Origin: Rhizobium viscosum
GTDB taxonomy: Bacteria; Pseudomonadota; Alphaproteobacteria; Rhizobiales; Rhizobiaceae
DNA length: 64,000 bases
Direction: 5' to 3'
NCBI RefSeq assembly: GCF_014873945.1
Contig: NZ_JADBEC010000002.1
Location: forward strand, 1,612,001-1,676,000
This document shows, piece by piece, positions 53,645-62,169 of this stretch. Position 1 is the stretch's first letter, and each line of letters begins with the position of its first letter. The position numbers were made by a program, and so were the translations under genes. The notes below the pieces were generated by a model. That model did not search any database, was not told the origin of the DNA, and saw only the letters and a program-made list of their open reading frames with translations.

Positions 53645-53951
53645 GGATCGGGTGGACAAAACGTGGTCTATACTTTTCGCGAGCAACAACGTCTGAGCTT
53701 ACAGGTGGACTATGATGCCTGCCTCCATCCCTTGACGTACGCGCGTCACCCCTCATCATAGGATCAATGTGCCCATGCGCCTGAGTTGTGCCGACGAGAT
53801 CAAATCTGACGAAGGTCGAATAGCTTTCGGCGCCGGTTATTGGCGATCTGAATAACCCCCAAGATCGCTCGAAATGGACCGACGGAATCACTAGATCTGC
53901 AGTAAGGCGGTTTCGCGCCGCCGATTATCCTAGAAGGGTACAGTATTCTCT
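53645..53951. other. intergenic region
   Basis: About 307 bases with no recognisable gene; presumably holds the promoter of the O-antigen ligase-like gene. Nothing more is seen. Confidence 0.3.
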
Positions 53952-55259
53952 ATGGTAGCGAGCGAAGAGCTGATTTCCACGCCCCCCCGCCTCAAGCCCG
54001 TCCTTGTCATCCTATGGCTGCTGTTGATTTCGGCTCCCATTGTGGAAAGCGATAGCTATCGCTATGCGGCACTGCTGCTGATCGGGACGACCTATGCCTA
54101 TTTCAAGCCGAATTTTCAGCTGCTGAAGGGCGACTGGCTGGCGAATGCCTGCCTTGCCTGGGGTACTTACGCGCTGCTGCGCTTCCTCTTCGGCCTGATC
54201 GTTTACGGCGAAAAGGGTGCGTCCGACTGGCTCTATGCCTTTCCGCTGTTTTTTCCGGCGGTTGGCATTGCGCTCTATTCCAGCCGGAAGCAGGTCGAAA
54301 CGGTCTTTGCGATCTATTTCCCGGTGGCACTGGCCGCCCTACTGATCTCCACCGACTATCGGCTGATCCTCGAAGGCGACGCACGCATCTCGCCGCTTTA
54401 CCACAACAATCTGATCCATGGCGCGATCGGCTGCGGCTTCCTGATGATCGGCGCCTTCTACTGGCTGCTGCACGCCTGGGAGACCGGTAAGCTCGCGCGT
54501 CGTTCCGGCAGCTGGATTGTTGCCGTCGCAACGCTCGTCATCGCGCTCTGCCTTTTCAATATTTATGGCTCCAAGGCGAAAGGCGTCTGGCTAAGCCTCG
54601 TCCTCGTCGGGCCTCTCATGTTGGCCTCGCTGCTGCTTTATGCAGACAGACGCCGCGCCGCGTTGGTAGGGGGTACGGTCGTCGCTCTCATCGCGGCCGC
54701 GCTTTTTGTCGGCGGCAATAATATCTGGAAGTTTGCCGGCCCGACCTACGAGGCAACCACACGGATCGAGACCGAAATCTCGGCGCATGGCGTATGGAAT
54801 GCCGTTGCTGATGCGATTGCGTCAAAAGATACGCCACCGGCAATGAATGAACGGCTGCAGCTCTGGGCGAATGCTTCGGAAGTTATTGCCCAGGCGCCTC
54901 TCTTTGGTGCCGGCAACCACTGGCTCGCGATCTGGAGTTCAACCACCTATGCCAGCGTGCCCTATACGCTGCTTCACAACGGCTATTTCGAGATGCTTGT
55001 CCGCCACGGGCTCTTCGGTATCATCGTTTTCACCATTCTTGCGGTTGCCATGTACAGACGGGTGCTGGCCGCTAGGAAGGAAAAGCTGATCAGCCTCAGC
55101 ATGCTGCTGGCCTATAGCATGGTGACGCTATTCTTCCTCGGAACGATCCTGTCCAACTCCAACAACCGGCTGGCGATCGGCGAATCGTTCTTCTTCGTGT
55201 TCTCCGCCGTCGCATTTGCCTGCGGGCTTATGTTGAAGAAGGGGGAAGTCACTTCATAG
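53952..55259 (+). CDS. O-antigen ligase/polymerase-like membrane protein
   Basis: A 435-aa polytopic inner-membrane protein with about eleven hydrophobic helices and one long periplasmic loop carrying NERLQLWANASEVIAQAPLF and YTLLHNGYFEMLVRHGLFG; the H-N-x-x-x-E-x-x-x-x-x-G motif is characteristic of the Wzy_C/WaaL family that joins or polymerises O-antigen. Its stop codon TAG (55257-55259) is immediately followed by the first base of an IS6 element, so the natural C-terminus may have been altered by the insertion. It precedes the polysaccharide cluster at 58.2-64 kb. Confidence 0.85.
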   Translation: MVASEELISTPPRLKPVLVILWLLLISAPIVESDSYRYAALLLIGTTYAYFKPNFQLLKGDWLANACLAWGTYALLRFLFGLIVYGEKGASDWLYAFPLFFPAVGIALYSSRKQVETVFAIYFPVALAALLISTDYRLILEGDARISPLYHNNLIHGAIGCGFLMIGAFYWLLHAWETGKLARRSGSWIVAVATLVIALCLFNIYGSKAKGVWLSLVLVGPLMLASLLLYADRRRAALVGGTVVALIAAALFVGGNNIWKFAGPTYEATTRIETEISAHGVWNAVADAIASKDTPPAMNERLQLWANASEVIAQAPLFGAGNHWLAIWSSTTYASVPYTLLHNGYFEMLVRHGLFGIIVFTILAVAMYRRVLAARKEKLISLSMLLAYSMVTLFFLGTILSNSNNRLAIGESFFFVFSAVAFACGLMLKKGEVTS

Positions 55260-56148
55260 GGCTCTGTTGCAAATTTCGATTTTGGTCATGATGGCCGTTA
55301 GTTGGGGCGTCGATTACCTAGCAGCTTCACGGTTTTCGAGGCTCTGAGCAAGCAGTGCTACCGCCTCCGTCAGCGCGCTCGGTCCGATGCCGAAAGCGCG
55401 TTCAACGATGCGTGCTTCTCCACGGATATCGCCCGTTAGATTGAAAATCGCAGCCTGCCCCTTGCGCAGGGCCCGCATAACCTGGAAACCTTTGATCGTC
55501 GCGTAGGCCGTTTTCAGCGTCTTGAATCCTCTCACCGGTTTGATCAGTTGCTTCAGCTTGCCGTGATCGGCCTCAACGACGTTGTTCAGATATTTGACCT
55601 GTCGGTGCAAAAGTTCTCCAGGGCATTTGCCTTCAGCCTTCAATTGGGCAGTGGCAATGCCATAAGTAGGGGCCTTGTCGGTGTTGATGACAGTTGGCTT
55701 TTCCCAGTCCTTCAGGCCATTCAACGCCTTGCCGAGAAAGCGTTTGGCCTTTGGCATTGCGGGTCGGGGACAGACGGAAATCGATCGTGTTGCCGAATTT
55801 ATCGAAGGCCCGGTAAAGGTGGTCCACCGGCCGCGGACTTTCACATAGGTCTCGTCAACGCGCCAACTCGTTGACTGCGGCCGGCGCCAGTGCCAGCGCA
55901 GCCGCTTTTCAATCTCCGGCGCGTATCTCTGCACCCAGCGATAAATCGTGGAATGATCGACTGGCACGCCTCGTTCGCCCATCATTTGTTCAAGGTCGCG
56001 GTAGCTGACCCCATAGCGGCAATACCATCGCACCGCCCACAAAATCACCTCACCCTGAAAATGGCGCCACTTGAAATCGCTCATAAATAGTCCCGCTGAA
56101 AATCTTCGTCGCTCTTTCGGACATCAACAGGTTTTTTGCAACAGAGCC
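55260..56148. mobile_element. IS6-family insertion sequence (IS26-like group)
   Basis: 889 bases bounded by inverted repeats GGCTCTGTTGCAAA (55260-55273) and TTTGCAACAGAGCC (56135-56148), with one transposase gene on the minus strand. The flanking octamers CTTCATAG and AGGCTCAG differ, so there is no 8-bp target duplication and the flanks were not originally adjacent. A coding fragment begins right after the right end. Confidence 0.93.
55314..56084 (-). CDS. IS6-family transposase with an internal frameshifted segment
   Basis: A 256-aa DDE transposase: FQGEVILWAVRWYCRYGVSY, helix-turn-helix V-D-H-S-T-I-Y-R-W-V-Q, first Asp in WRVDETYVKV, second in NTDKAPTYG, Glu in VVEADHGKLK. Between the first two acidic residues, 27 or so residues (TTFTGPSINSATRSISVCPR region) are unlike the family; another frame of the same bases gives the expected LYRAFDKFGNTIDFRLSPTR. 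A 1-bp loss near 55822 and a 2-bp loss near 55750 (GGCC-TTTGG versus GGCCGCTTTGG in the fragment at 57966) cancel. The protein is full length but probably inactive. Confidence 0.88.
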   Translation of the reverse strand: MSDFKWRHFQGEVILWAVRWYCRYGVSYRDLEQMMGERGVPVDHSTIYRWVQRYAPEIEKRLRWHWRRPQSTSWRVDETYVKVRGRWTTFTGPSINSATRSISVCPRPAMPKAKRFLGKALNGLKDWEKPTVINTDKAPTYGIATAQLKAEGKCPGELLHRQVKYLNNVVEADHGKLKQLIKPVRGFKTLKTAYATIKGFQVMRALRKGQAAIFNLTGDIRGEARIVERAFGIGPSALTEAVALLAQSLENREAAR

Positions 56149-56311
56149 AGGCTCAGTCCGGCGGGGTGCCGATGAGCCGTTCGATCGTAGTGAAGTAGAC
56201 CCCATAAACAGGATTATCACCAGCGTTGAGGGCGTTGCGATGATTTCGGCACAAGTGGAGCTGCGTAATGATTATATAAGTTCGGTTGCCGCGTCGCGTC
56301 GCGACCGGTAA
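56149..56311 (+). pseudogene. 3' fragment of a gene cut by the IS6 element
   Basis: From the IS boundary the frame reads through DEPFDRSEVDPINRIITSVE and GVAMISAQVELRNDYISSVA to a stop at 56309. Composition is clearly coding, but no start exists and the 5' part is gone. Family not recognised. A complete small gene follows 31 bases later, perhaps its former operon partner. Confidence 0.6.
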
Positions 56312-56342
56312 AATCGCCATGCGTATTTAGGAGGCGTGATAA

Positions 56343-56618
56343 ATGGCATGGACACACATATTCGAAACTGAGATCGGCAGACGGAGGGTTGAGGGTTTCA
56401 GGTATGAGAGCCATCTTAAGGTGGTAACCGTTCAAAAGACGGACTACCTCGGCGACGCAGACAGCGACAACTCATACTTAACAATTCCTCGCCCAATTCT
56501 GGCCGGTGAAAAAATCGAAATCCATGGTTCAAACTCTGCCGAACTCCGCCAAGAGTTAATTGTCGATGCCGAGTTCTCTGAAGCGGAAGCTGCAGAGATA
56601 GCTTCCCTTTTCGACTGA
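56343..56618 (+). CDS. small hypothetical protein
   Basis: A 91-aa soluble protein with a strong AGGAGG ribosome site 8 bases before its ATG. Two beta-strand-rich segments (HIFETEIGRRRVEGFRYESH and TDYLGDADSDNSYLTIPRPI) end in an acidic helix (SEAEAAEIASLFD). No family recognised. It sits behind the IS-truncated fragment, in the same orientation. Confidence 0.7.
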   Translation: MAWTHIFETEIGRRRVEGFRYESHLKVVTVQKTDYLGDADSDNSYLTIPRPILAGEKIEIHGSNSAELRQELIVDAEFSEAEAAEIASLFD

Positions 56619-56629
56619 CTTTTGGTCGT

Positions 56630-56758
56630 CGCGGATATCTTCATGCACATCTTGAACTGAGGGAATCCGCACTCGCAAAGCTGAAGCCGTACGAACGCGC
56701 TAAGGCCGAGCGATTTCGACCGAACGACCGGCCTCTGGAATTCCTGAACGCCCTCTGA
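56630..56758 (+). pseudogene. tyrosine-recombinase C-terminal relic
   Basis: The frame reads RGYLHAHLELRESALAKLKP, YERAKAERFRPNDRPLEFLN, A-L, stop. The Y-L-H-A-x-L-x-x-x-x-x-A-L ... R-F-R-P-x-D-x-L-L-x-F-L pattern is the end of the integrase-family transposases found in rhizobial IS elements. The rest is absent. Confidence 0.65.
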
Positions 56759-56882
56759 GCATCAGAACTATGCCGAGTTCAACCATCGACTCCCGGCCGA
56801 ATTGGTCGGCAATGCGCGGTGTGCCGTCCTCATCAAAAGAAGCACTCGGCATAGTTCGACAGTCGGCATAAGCCGGTCTCAA

Positions 56883-57475
56883 TCAGCGACAGGGTCGCGG
56901 CAGCGCGTTCGCCGCCTTTGTCTGATCCCGCGAACAGCCAGTTCTTGCGGCCGAGTGCAATCGGTCGGATTGCCCGTTCGGCGGCATTGTTGTCGATCTC
57001 GATAGTGCCATCATCAAGGAATCGGCAAAGCGATTTCCAACGGGAAAGCGCATATCGGATTGCTTCCGCTGTTCCGGATTTTTGCGGCAGGCGTTTGAGG
57101 TTGTCGTCCAGCCATCACCGCAGGGCTTCGACCTTAGGAGTGCTGCCATGTTGCCGCGCAGCTTTCCGCACGTCTGGCGGTTCCCCACGAATGGCCTTTT
57201 CGATGTGGTAGAGTTCGCCGATCCGCCGAAGGGCTTCCTCGGCAATCGACGCTTTGCTAGATACCGTCAGATCGAAGAACTTTCGTCTTGCGTGCGCCCA
57301 GCAGGCCGCCTCCTGAATGCCAGGCGGACTGCCTAGCTTATGTGGTTCGTAGAGATCACGGAAACCCGCATAGCCATCAGCATGCAATACACCGGAGAAG
57401 GTGGCCAAATGCTGCTTGGGATGTCCGTCACGCCGCAGACGAGATAGACGCGCACATTTGCGCCTGGCGCAATCA
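56883..57475 (-). pseudogene. tnpB-tnpC deletion remnant of IS66
   Basis: TnpB starts at ATG 57475 overlapping the tnpA stop and gives APGANVRVYLVCGVTD, then the frame is lost. Downstream sequence is TnpC: FSGVLHADGYAGFRDLYEPH, CWAHARRKFFDL, then in a second frame TIEIDNNAAERAIRPIALGR and KNWLFAGSDKGGERAA with the last catalytic Glu. A large internal deletion and at least one frameshift make it dead. Confidence 0.8.
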
Positions 57476-57871
57476 TGCGTCTTCCACCGAGCGGATCAGC
57501 GCCTTCAGGACGTCAGGCGCTATATTGGCCTCGACCTTCAAGACACGGCCGCCCTTGCAGCCGATCTCGATCCTCATGGGACGCGCCGACCGCTTTGCTG
57601 CAGGCTTGTCCACCGGTGCCGGTCGCTCAGCTTCGTCGCTCGCTTCCGTGGCGATCAATGCCACCGGCAAAAACAAAACGACCGGCTCAGCCTGCGCCGC
57701 CGCGAACTTCCGCCGCCAGGTATAAATCTGCTGGGGTTTGATATCGTGCCGCCGAGCCACATCGGCAATCCTGGCACCCGGCTCCGCCGCCTCCTGCAGT
57801 ATCGAAAGCTTCTCATCGTCGGACCAATCACGCCGACGCTCAACGCCCGTCAAAATCTCCATGCGGCCCAT
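57473..57871 (-). CDS. IS66 accessory protein TnpA
   Basis: A 132-aa protein with a helix-turn-helix of the transposase IS3/IS66-orf1 type (RRDWSDDEKLSILQEAAEPG then IADVARRHDIKPQQIYTWRR) and a C-terminal basic region (GCKGGRVLKVEANIAPDVLK). Intact, but its partner genes are deleted, so it cannot support transposition of its own element. Confidence 0.88.
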   Translation of the reverse strand: MGRMEILTGVERRRDWSDDEKLSILQEAAEPGARIADVARRHDIKPQQIYTWRRKFAAAQAEPVVLFLPVALIATEASDEAERPAPVDKPAAKRSARPMRIEIGCKGGRVLKVEANIAPDVLKALIRSVEDA

Positions 57872-57965
57872 AGTTAATCCCTGATGACGTCTCTAATGAC
57901 GGAATTAGTGACGTAACTTCAGGTGTTCGTGGGAAATCTCAAAGGCGGCTTCACCGGACGCTTAC

Positions 57966-58022
57966 CATTCAACGCCTTGCCGAGAAAGCGTTTGGCCGCT
58001 TTGGCATTGCGGGTCGGGGACA
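57966..58022 (-). repeat. 57-bp fragment of an IS6 transposase gene
   Basis: This stretch is nearly identical to the interior of the IS6 transposase gene at about 55720-55780 but keeps GGCCGCTTTGG where the larger copy has GGCCTTTGG. It is joined on the left to the IS66 end and on the right to IS630 sequence. Confidence 0.85.
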
Positions 58023-58023
58023 G

Positions 58024-58146
58024 ATGCGCGCTCGGGCGGAGCGAAAAATCGATGCCTTATGGGACGCGGTCGGCGTCTTGATACCCCGGTTCACGACAGC
58101 AGAATGCGCCAACTACTTCAGAGCTGCTGGATATGACCCGGATTAA
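58024..58146 (+). pseudogene. IS630-family transposase C-terminal relic
   Basis: The frame reads RARAERKIDALWDAVGVLIP, then ECANYFRAAGYDPD and a stop. It matches the conserved end of IS630 transposases (A-L-W-x-A-I-G ... F-x-x-x-E-C-A-N-Y-F-x-x-A-G-Y). No other part of the element is present. Confidence 0.8.
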
Positions 58147-58204
58147 GCAGGATCTGCTCTAGAAGCTCAATCGGCCTGATGACTACCCTCTTCAGCGCAG
58201 GCAT

Positions 58205-59179
58205 TCATCGCCAGAAAACCTTCTGAAATATCGACTTTTTGGCTTCCGCTTCCCACGCTTGTGATTGGGTCTCGTGCCAGATCTTCGCCTCGTTTATGAG
58301 TCGCGCACGTTCGATTACGTGCGATAACAGAAAGGTTGAGAGCTCGGAATCTTGCAACCGTGCAATTTTACTCATCAGATCGTCTATCGACCCTGAAGCT
58401 TCGCCCGTAAGATCGTTGGCCCAATAATTAGCAAGGTCGATCCGTCGTTGATCGACAGCGGTCTTCTCTTCGCCAGTTAGAAGTTTGGACAGTCGATTAA
58501 GCATCTGAATAACATATGCTTCGCGTAGCGACGGCAACAGTGGTGTCCAACTGCCTCCATTGTGTACCCGATGGCGCGACATCTCAATCGGAATAAAGCC
58601 GACGGGTCCTTTTGTGGCTAGCATGATGCAAAGAGGCCAGTCGCCAAGCTTCAAGCCTGCTACCCAGGTTGAAAGGTCCGACAAATGTTCACGCCGTGCA
58701 ACTACAGTATGCAGTGCGACAGGATTGCTTTGTTGAAGAAGGAGCTCAATTGACGATAGCTTGGAAGGATCGCGGGGAGGCAAAACATATTCTTGGGCGG
58801 CATTTAGCGATCGTGTTCGATGAAAACAGAATGACGCGTCCGGATGTTGGTCGAGGAAGTCAACCTGGCTTGCAAGCTTGTTCCTGTCTGTCCAGAGATC
58901 ATCGCCGTCTAGAAAGGCTACAAGTTCTCCGCGACAAGCGCCGATTGTCCGTGCGAAATTCTCTTCCGCCCCGAGGTTGACGTCGCGACGTTCTATCCTC
59001 AGGCGGCCAGGATAAATCTCTGCCAATCGATGCAGAATCTGGGGAGTGGCATCTGTCGAACAATCGTCGCCGATGACAATCTCGTAGTCAAAACTCACGT
59101 CTTGTTCCAGCGCGCTGCGCACCGCTTGCTCGATGAACGATTCATGATTGTATGTATAGATACAAACGCTTAAGCGCAT
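58205..59179 (-). CDS. family 2 glycosyltransferase
   Basis: A 324-aa GT-A fold enzyme: SVCIYTYNHESFIEQAVRSA at the start, IVIGDDCSTDATPQIL with the nucleotide-binding Asp pair, ARTIGACRGELVAFLDGDDL with the DxD-like metal site, then an acceptor domain. I start at the ATG 59179, where the family begins; the frame extends upstream without coding character. Adds a sugar during cell-surface polysaccharide synthesis; donor unknown. Followed upstream by rfbA on the same strand. Confidence 0.88.
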   Translation of the reverse strand: MRLSVCIYTYNHESFIEQAVRSALEQDVSFDYEIVIGDDCSTDATPQILHRLAEIYPGRLRIERRDVNLGAEENFARTIGACRGELVAFLDGDDLWTDRNKLASQVDFLDQHPDASFCFHRTRSLNAAQEYVLPPRDPSKLSSIELLLQQSNPVALHTVVARREHLSDLSTWVAGLKLGDWPLCIMLATKGPVGFIPIEMSRHRVHNGGSWTPLLPSLREAYVIQMLNRLSKLLTGEEKTAVDQRRIDLANYWANDLTGEASGSIDDLMSKIARLQDSELSTFLLSHVIERARLINEAKIWHETQSQAWEAEAKKSIFQKVFWR

Positions 59180-59321
59180 TATAGCGACCCTCGCCATTCT
59201 TGTTTTTGAATTGCTGCTTAGGTTGGTTCCGATGATCGCAGTTGCATCTTGTTGTACGTGTCGGTCTAAAGGCTTATGTTGCCGGTGACATATCCGATAG
59301 CCCCACTGCCGGACGACAGTC

Positions 59322-60215
59322 TTAGCTCTCATCAACTACTTTTGTAAGATAATCTCTATAGTTTGCGCTTGGGATTGCAGGAATTCTTCGCTTCAGTTCG
59401 GCGCCGGATATTAGTCCCGAACGGAAAGCGACTTCCTCTGGGCAGTAGACCTTTAATCCTTGGCGTTTTTCAATTGCATGGAGAAAGTTTCCCGCCTCCA
59501 TGATGGCTTCGGGAGTACCGGTGTCCAGCCACGCAGTGCCGCGCCCGAGTCTAATTGCGCACAATCGGCCTTCCGCGTTGTATTGCCGATGAACCTCGGT
59601 TATCTCAAGCTCATTGCGGCTCGATGGCATAACCTTGCTGGCATATTCAGCGACATCTCCGGGAAAGAAGTACACGCCGATGGAAGCCCAATTCGATTTT
59701 GGAGTTGCTGGCTTCTCGACGATTTCGGCGACCGTCATATCGGCGTTGAAGCTGATTACCCCGAAATTTTGCGGATCAGAAACTCTGTATCCGAAGATAA
59801 CCGCGGAGTTGCGGTCGAGGACAAAGGACCTTGCGTCGCTCATTGCCTGCCGCACATCTTGGCCAAACAGAATGTTGTCTCCGAGTAGGAAACATACAGG
59901 GCTACCACCAAGAAAATCGCTTGCCAGGGTTAGTCCCTCCGCGATGCCTTTTGGCTCTTCTTGAGTAGTGTATGAGAATTTTGCTCCGAATTGCTCACCA
60001 TTGCCGAGCAATTTCTGCATTGCCTCGAGATCCTCAGGATTTGTAATAAACAAGATGTCGCGGATCTTTTGAAGAAGGAGAAGCGACAAAGGGTAGTGTA
60101 TCATCGGCTTGTCGAATACGGGCAGCAATTGCTTGCATGCCACCAATGTCGATGGATACAGTCTGGTTCCCCTGCCGCCAGCTAATACTACGCCCTTCAG
60201 AGGTAACTCTGACAT
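59322..60215 (-). CDS. rfbA: glucose-1-phosphate thymidylyltransferase
   Basis: A 297-aa RmlA/RfbA enzyme making dTDP-glucose: GVVLAGGRGTRLYPSTLVAC with the nucleotide-binding loop, K-Q-L-L-P-V-F-D-K-P-M-I-H-Y-P, CFLLGDNILFGQD, FGVISFNADMTVAEIVEKPA and AWLDTGTPEAIMEA. The first step toward dTDP-rhamnose and related deoxysugars. Starts at ATG 60215; a frame extension upstream is rejected. rfbB/C/D are not next to it here. Confidence 0.93.
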   Translation of the reverse strand: MSELPLKGVVLAGGRGTRLYPSTLVACKQLLPVFDKPMIHYPLSLLLLQKIRDILFITNPEDLEAMQKLLGNGEQFGAKFSYTTQEEPKGIAEGLTLASDFLGGSPVCFLLGDNILFGQDVRQAMSDARSFVLDRNSAVIFGYRVSDPQNFGVISFNADMTVAEIVEKPATPKSNWASIGVYFFPGDVAEYASKVMPSSRNELEITEVHRQYNAEGRLCAIRLGRGTAWLDTGTPEAIMEAGNFLHAIEKRQGLKVYCPEEVAFRSGLISGAELKRRIPAIPSANYRDYLTKVVDES

Positions 60216-60495
60216 CAATCGCTCCTGCCTATCAGTCTGGTCAGGCAAAACAATCCAACTCCAGACTTGCGTTAAACACACCTTCACATAGGCACTCGGT
60301 ACAGCATCTTTTTCCAAAATTCCACCGCGACCGCGTGGGATAGCATCTACACAATTGCTCCAGCGGTATGCTCACTAGATTTGGCCGCCGCCGAGAGCGC
60401 CACATCCGTGCACCAATGACGAATGCGCTTGTCAAGTGATCCCCAACCGCACTAGAAGCGGTTGAAATGGGAGTTGGATACGTGTTTTTTCCTCG
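60216..60495. other. divergent promoter region of the polysaccharide cluster
   Basis: 280 bases between rfbA (minus) and the ABC transporter permease (plus). No gene; expected to contain both promoters. No strong consensus element was picked out. Confidence 0.35.
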
Positions 60496-61308
60496 ATGGG
60501 TCGACAAGTGAGCGTTATTTCATCTTTTACTGCTGGAGTGAACGAACTTTCTGCAGGCCTAAGCACGTGGCGTGTATGGCATCTGCTTGGTACAGCTGAC
60601 CTACGCCGAAGGCATTCGCGATCGAAATTCGGCCAGCTGTGGATTACGCTTTCCACCGGTGTCACAATCCTGTCGCTTGGCTTGGTATGGTCATTGCTCT
60701 GGCGTGCGCCTGTGGACGGCATCATTCCATACATGGCCGTCGCGATGGTTGTGTGGGGATTTTTCACGGCCGTTCTGAACGAGTCTACTACTGCTTTCGT
60801 GACAAGCGGAAACTTGTTTCTCAATCAGAAGACAAGCTTGGCTGTTGCGATTTTTACCCTTGTTTATCGCGGACTCATCACCACAGCATACAATATGGTA
60901 ATCGTGCTTATCGTCTTTGCATGGTTTTGGCATTGGCCGGATTGGCGGGTTATCCTGATTGTTCCGGGCCTCGCTTTGACGATGTGTTTTTTCGTCCCGA
61001 TCTGTTATGTTCTGGCGATAATTGCGACTCGCTTTAGAGACGCAGTTCCTCTTACGCAAAGTATTACTCAGATAGGGTACTTTATCACACCAGTTCTCTG
61101 GCGGCCGGAATTCATTCCGGAGCCGTACCGTTGGATAAATTCGGTTAACCCGTTTTCCGTCTATCTGTCGCTTCTTCGAGACCCGCTGCTTGCTATGGAA
61201 ACGAGCCCAATGACTTGGCTGGTTGCAATCGGTTACGTGGTCGGCGCTTGGCTCTTTGCGATACCCTTTATTGGTGCATATCACAAGCGCGTTATCTACT
61301 GGATCTGA
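60496..61308 (+). CDS. wzm: polysaccharide ABC exporter permease (Wzm-like)
   Basis: A 270-aa inner-membrane protein with six hydrophobic helices and the ABC-2 polysaccharide-export pattern: cytoplasmic helix STWRVWHLLGTADLRRRHSR, K-F-G-Q-L-W-I-T, IPYMAVAMVVWGFFTAVLNE, SITQIGYFITPVLWRPEFIP and NPFSVYLSLLRDPLL. Forms the channel for O-antigen or capsule precursor with the ATPase encoded 4 bases downstream. An in-frame GTG 12 bases later is an alternative start. Confidence 0.9.
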   Translation: MGRQVSVISSFTAGVNELSAGLSTWRVWHLLGTADLRRRHSRSKFGQLWITLSTGVTILSLGLVWSLLWRAPVDGIIPYMAVAMVVWGFFTAVLNESTTAFVTSGNLFLNQKTSLAVAIFTLVYRGLITTAYNMVIVLIVFAWFWHWPDWRVILIVPGLALTMCFFVPICYVLAIIATRFRDAVPLTQSITQIGYFITPVLWRPEFIPEPYRWINSVNPFSVYLSLLRDPLLAMETSPMTWLVAIGYVVGAWLFAIPFIGAYHKRVIYWI

Positions 61309-61312
61309 TCAA

Positions 61313-62065
61313 ATGGCCCACATACGCGTTAAAAACGTATCGATCTCTTACCCAATTTTCAACGCGCATTCGCGATCGCTGCGCACTGCAGTGTTCTCCA
61401 AGCTCGGAGGAACCATCGTCGCTCATAACAACACGGTTGTGGTCGATGCCATCAAGGATTTGACGCTGAACTTGGAAAACGGGGATCGGCTTGCGCTGCT
61501 CGGGCACAACGGTGCAGGAAAAACCACCCTGCTCAGAGCGCTTGCTGGAGTGTACCCGCCCCTTAAAGGCTCAATTGACATCGAAGGGCGCATCAGTTCG
61601 TTCACTGATATAACATTGGGTATGGATACTGAGGCTAGCGGCTGGGACAATATTATCTTCAGATGTGCGTTCATGGGGCTCAGCTTTAAAGAGGCCCATG
61701 CTCTTGCGCCGTCAATCGCGGAATTCAGCGAACTCGGAGATTTCCTCGATATGCCGGTCCGAACGTACTCGTCGGGCATGTTCGTTCGGCTTGCGTTTGC
61801 GATCTCCACATCGATCGAACCTGATATCGTCATTATGGATGAAATGATTAGCGCGGGAGATGCGCAATTCATTTCCAAGGCCCGCGCGCGGATTGAGAAG
61901 ATACTCGGTAATGCCAGCGTTTTCGTGATAGCGTCTCACGACATTTCGATAACTCGCCAATTCTGCAAGACGGCTCTCTGGCTGGAGAAGGGCGTAGCTA
62001 AAGCTCTCGGCCCGGTCGATGAGATCACAGAGGCCTATTTGGCGTCACGAGCCACCGACGGCTGA
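61313..62065 (+). CDS. wzt: polysaccharide ABC exporter ATPase (Wzt-like)
   Basis: A 250-aa ATPase: Walker A LLGHNGAGKTTLLRALAG, Q-loop region ITLGMDTEASGWDN, signature TYSSGMFVRLAFAI, Walker B DIVIMDEMISAGD and the switch His in VIASHDIS. It lacks the C-terminal carbohydrate-binding domain of long Wzt proteins, so export probably depends on other termination signals. I start at 61313 (MAHIRV), directly after the permease stop. Confidence 0.92.
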   Translation: MAHIRVKNVSISYPIFNAHSRSLRTAVFSKLGGTIVAHNNTVVVDAIKDLTLNLENGDRLALLGHNGAGKTTLLRALAGVYPPLKGSIDIEGRISSFTDITLGMDTEASGWDNIIFRCAFMGLSFKEAHALAPSIAEFSELGDFLDMPVRTYSSGMFVRLAFAISTSIEPDIVIMDEMISAGDAQFISKARARIEKILGNASVFVIASHDISITRQFCKTALWLEKGVAKALGPVDEITEAYLASRATDG

Positions 62066-62169
62066 GGCGATCAAGCCGCTTTTCAAGCGTGCGCAATCCG
62101 CGTGATACTGCGCGCGATTTGAGAAGTCGCGGGGCCAATAACCCTCACAATCGACCGGCAGAATGAAGT

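Larger units (their letters stand above)
56760..57965 (-). mobile_element. internally deleted IS66-family element
   Basis: The right end has the IS66-type terminus GTAAGCGTCCGGTGAAGCCG (minus strand, about 57965 inward). Inside are an intact tnpA, the first residues of tnpB and the second half of tnpC. Most of tnpB, the 5' half of tnpC and the left end are missing. Confidence 0.85.
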
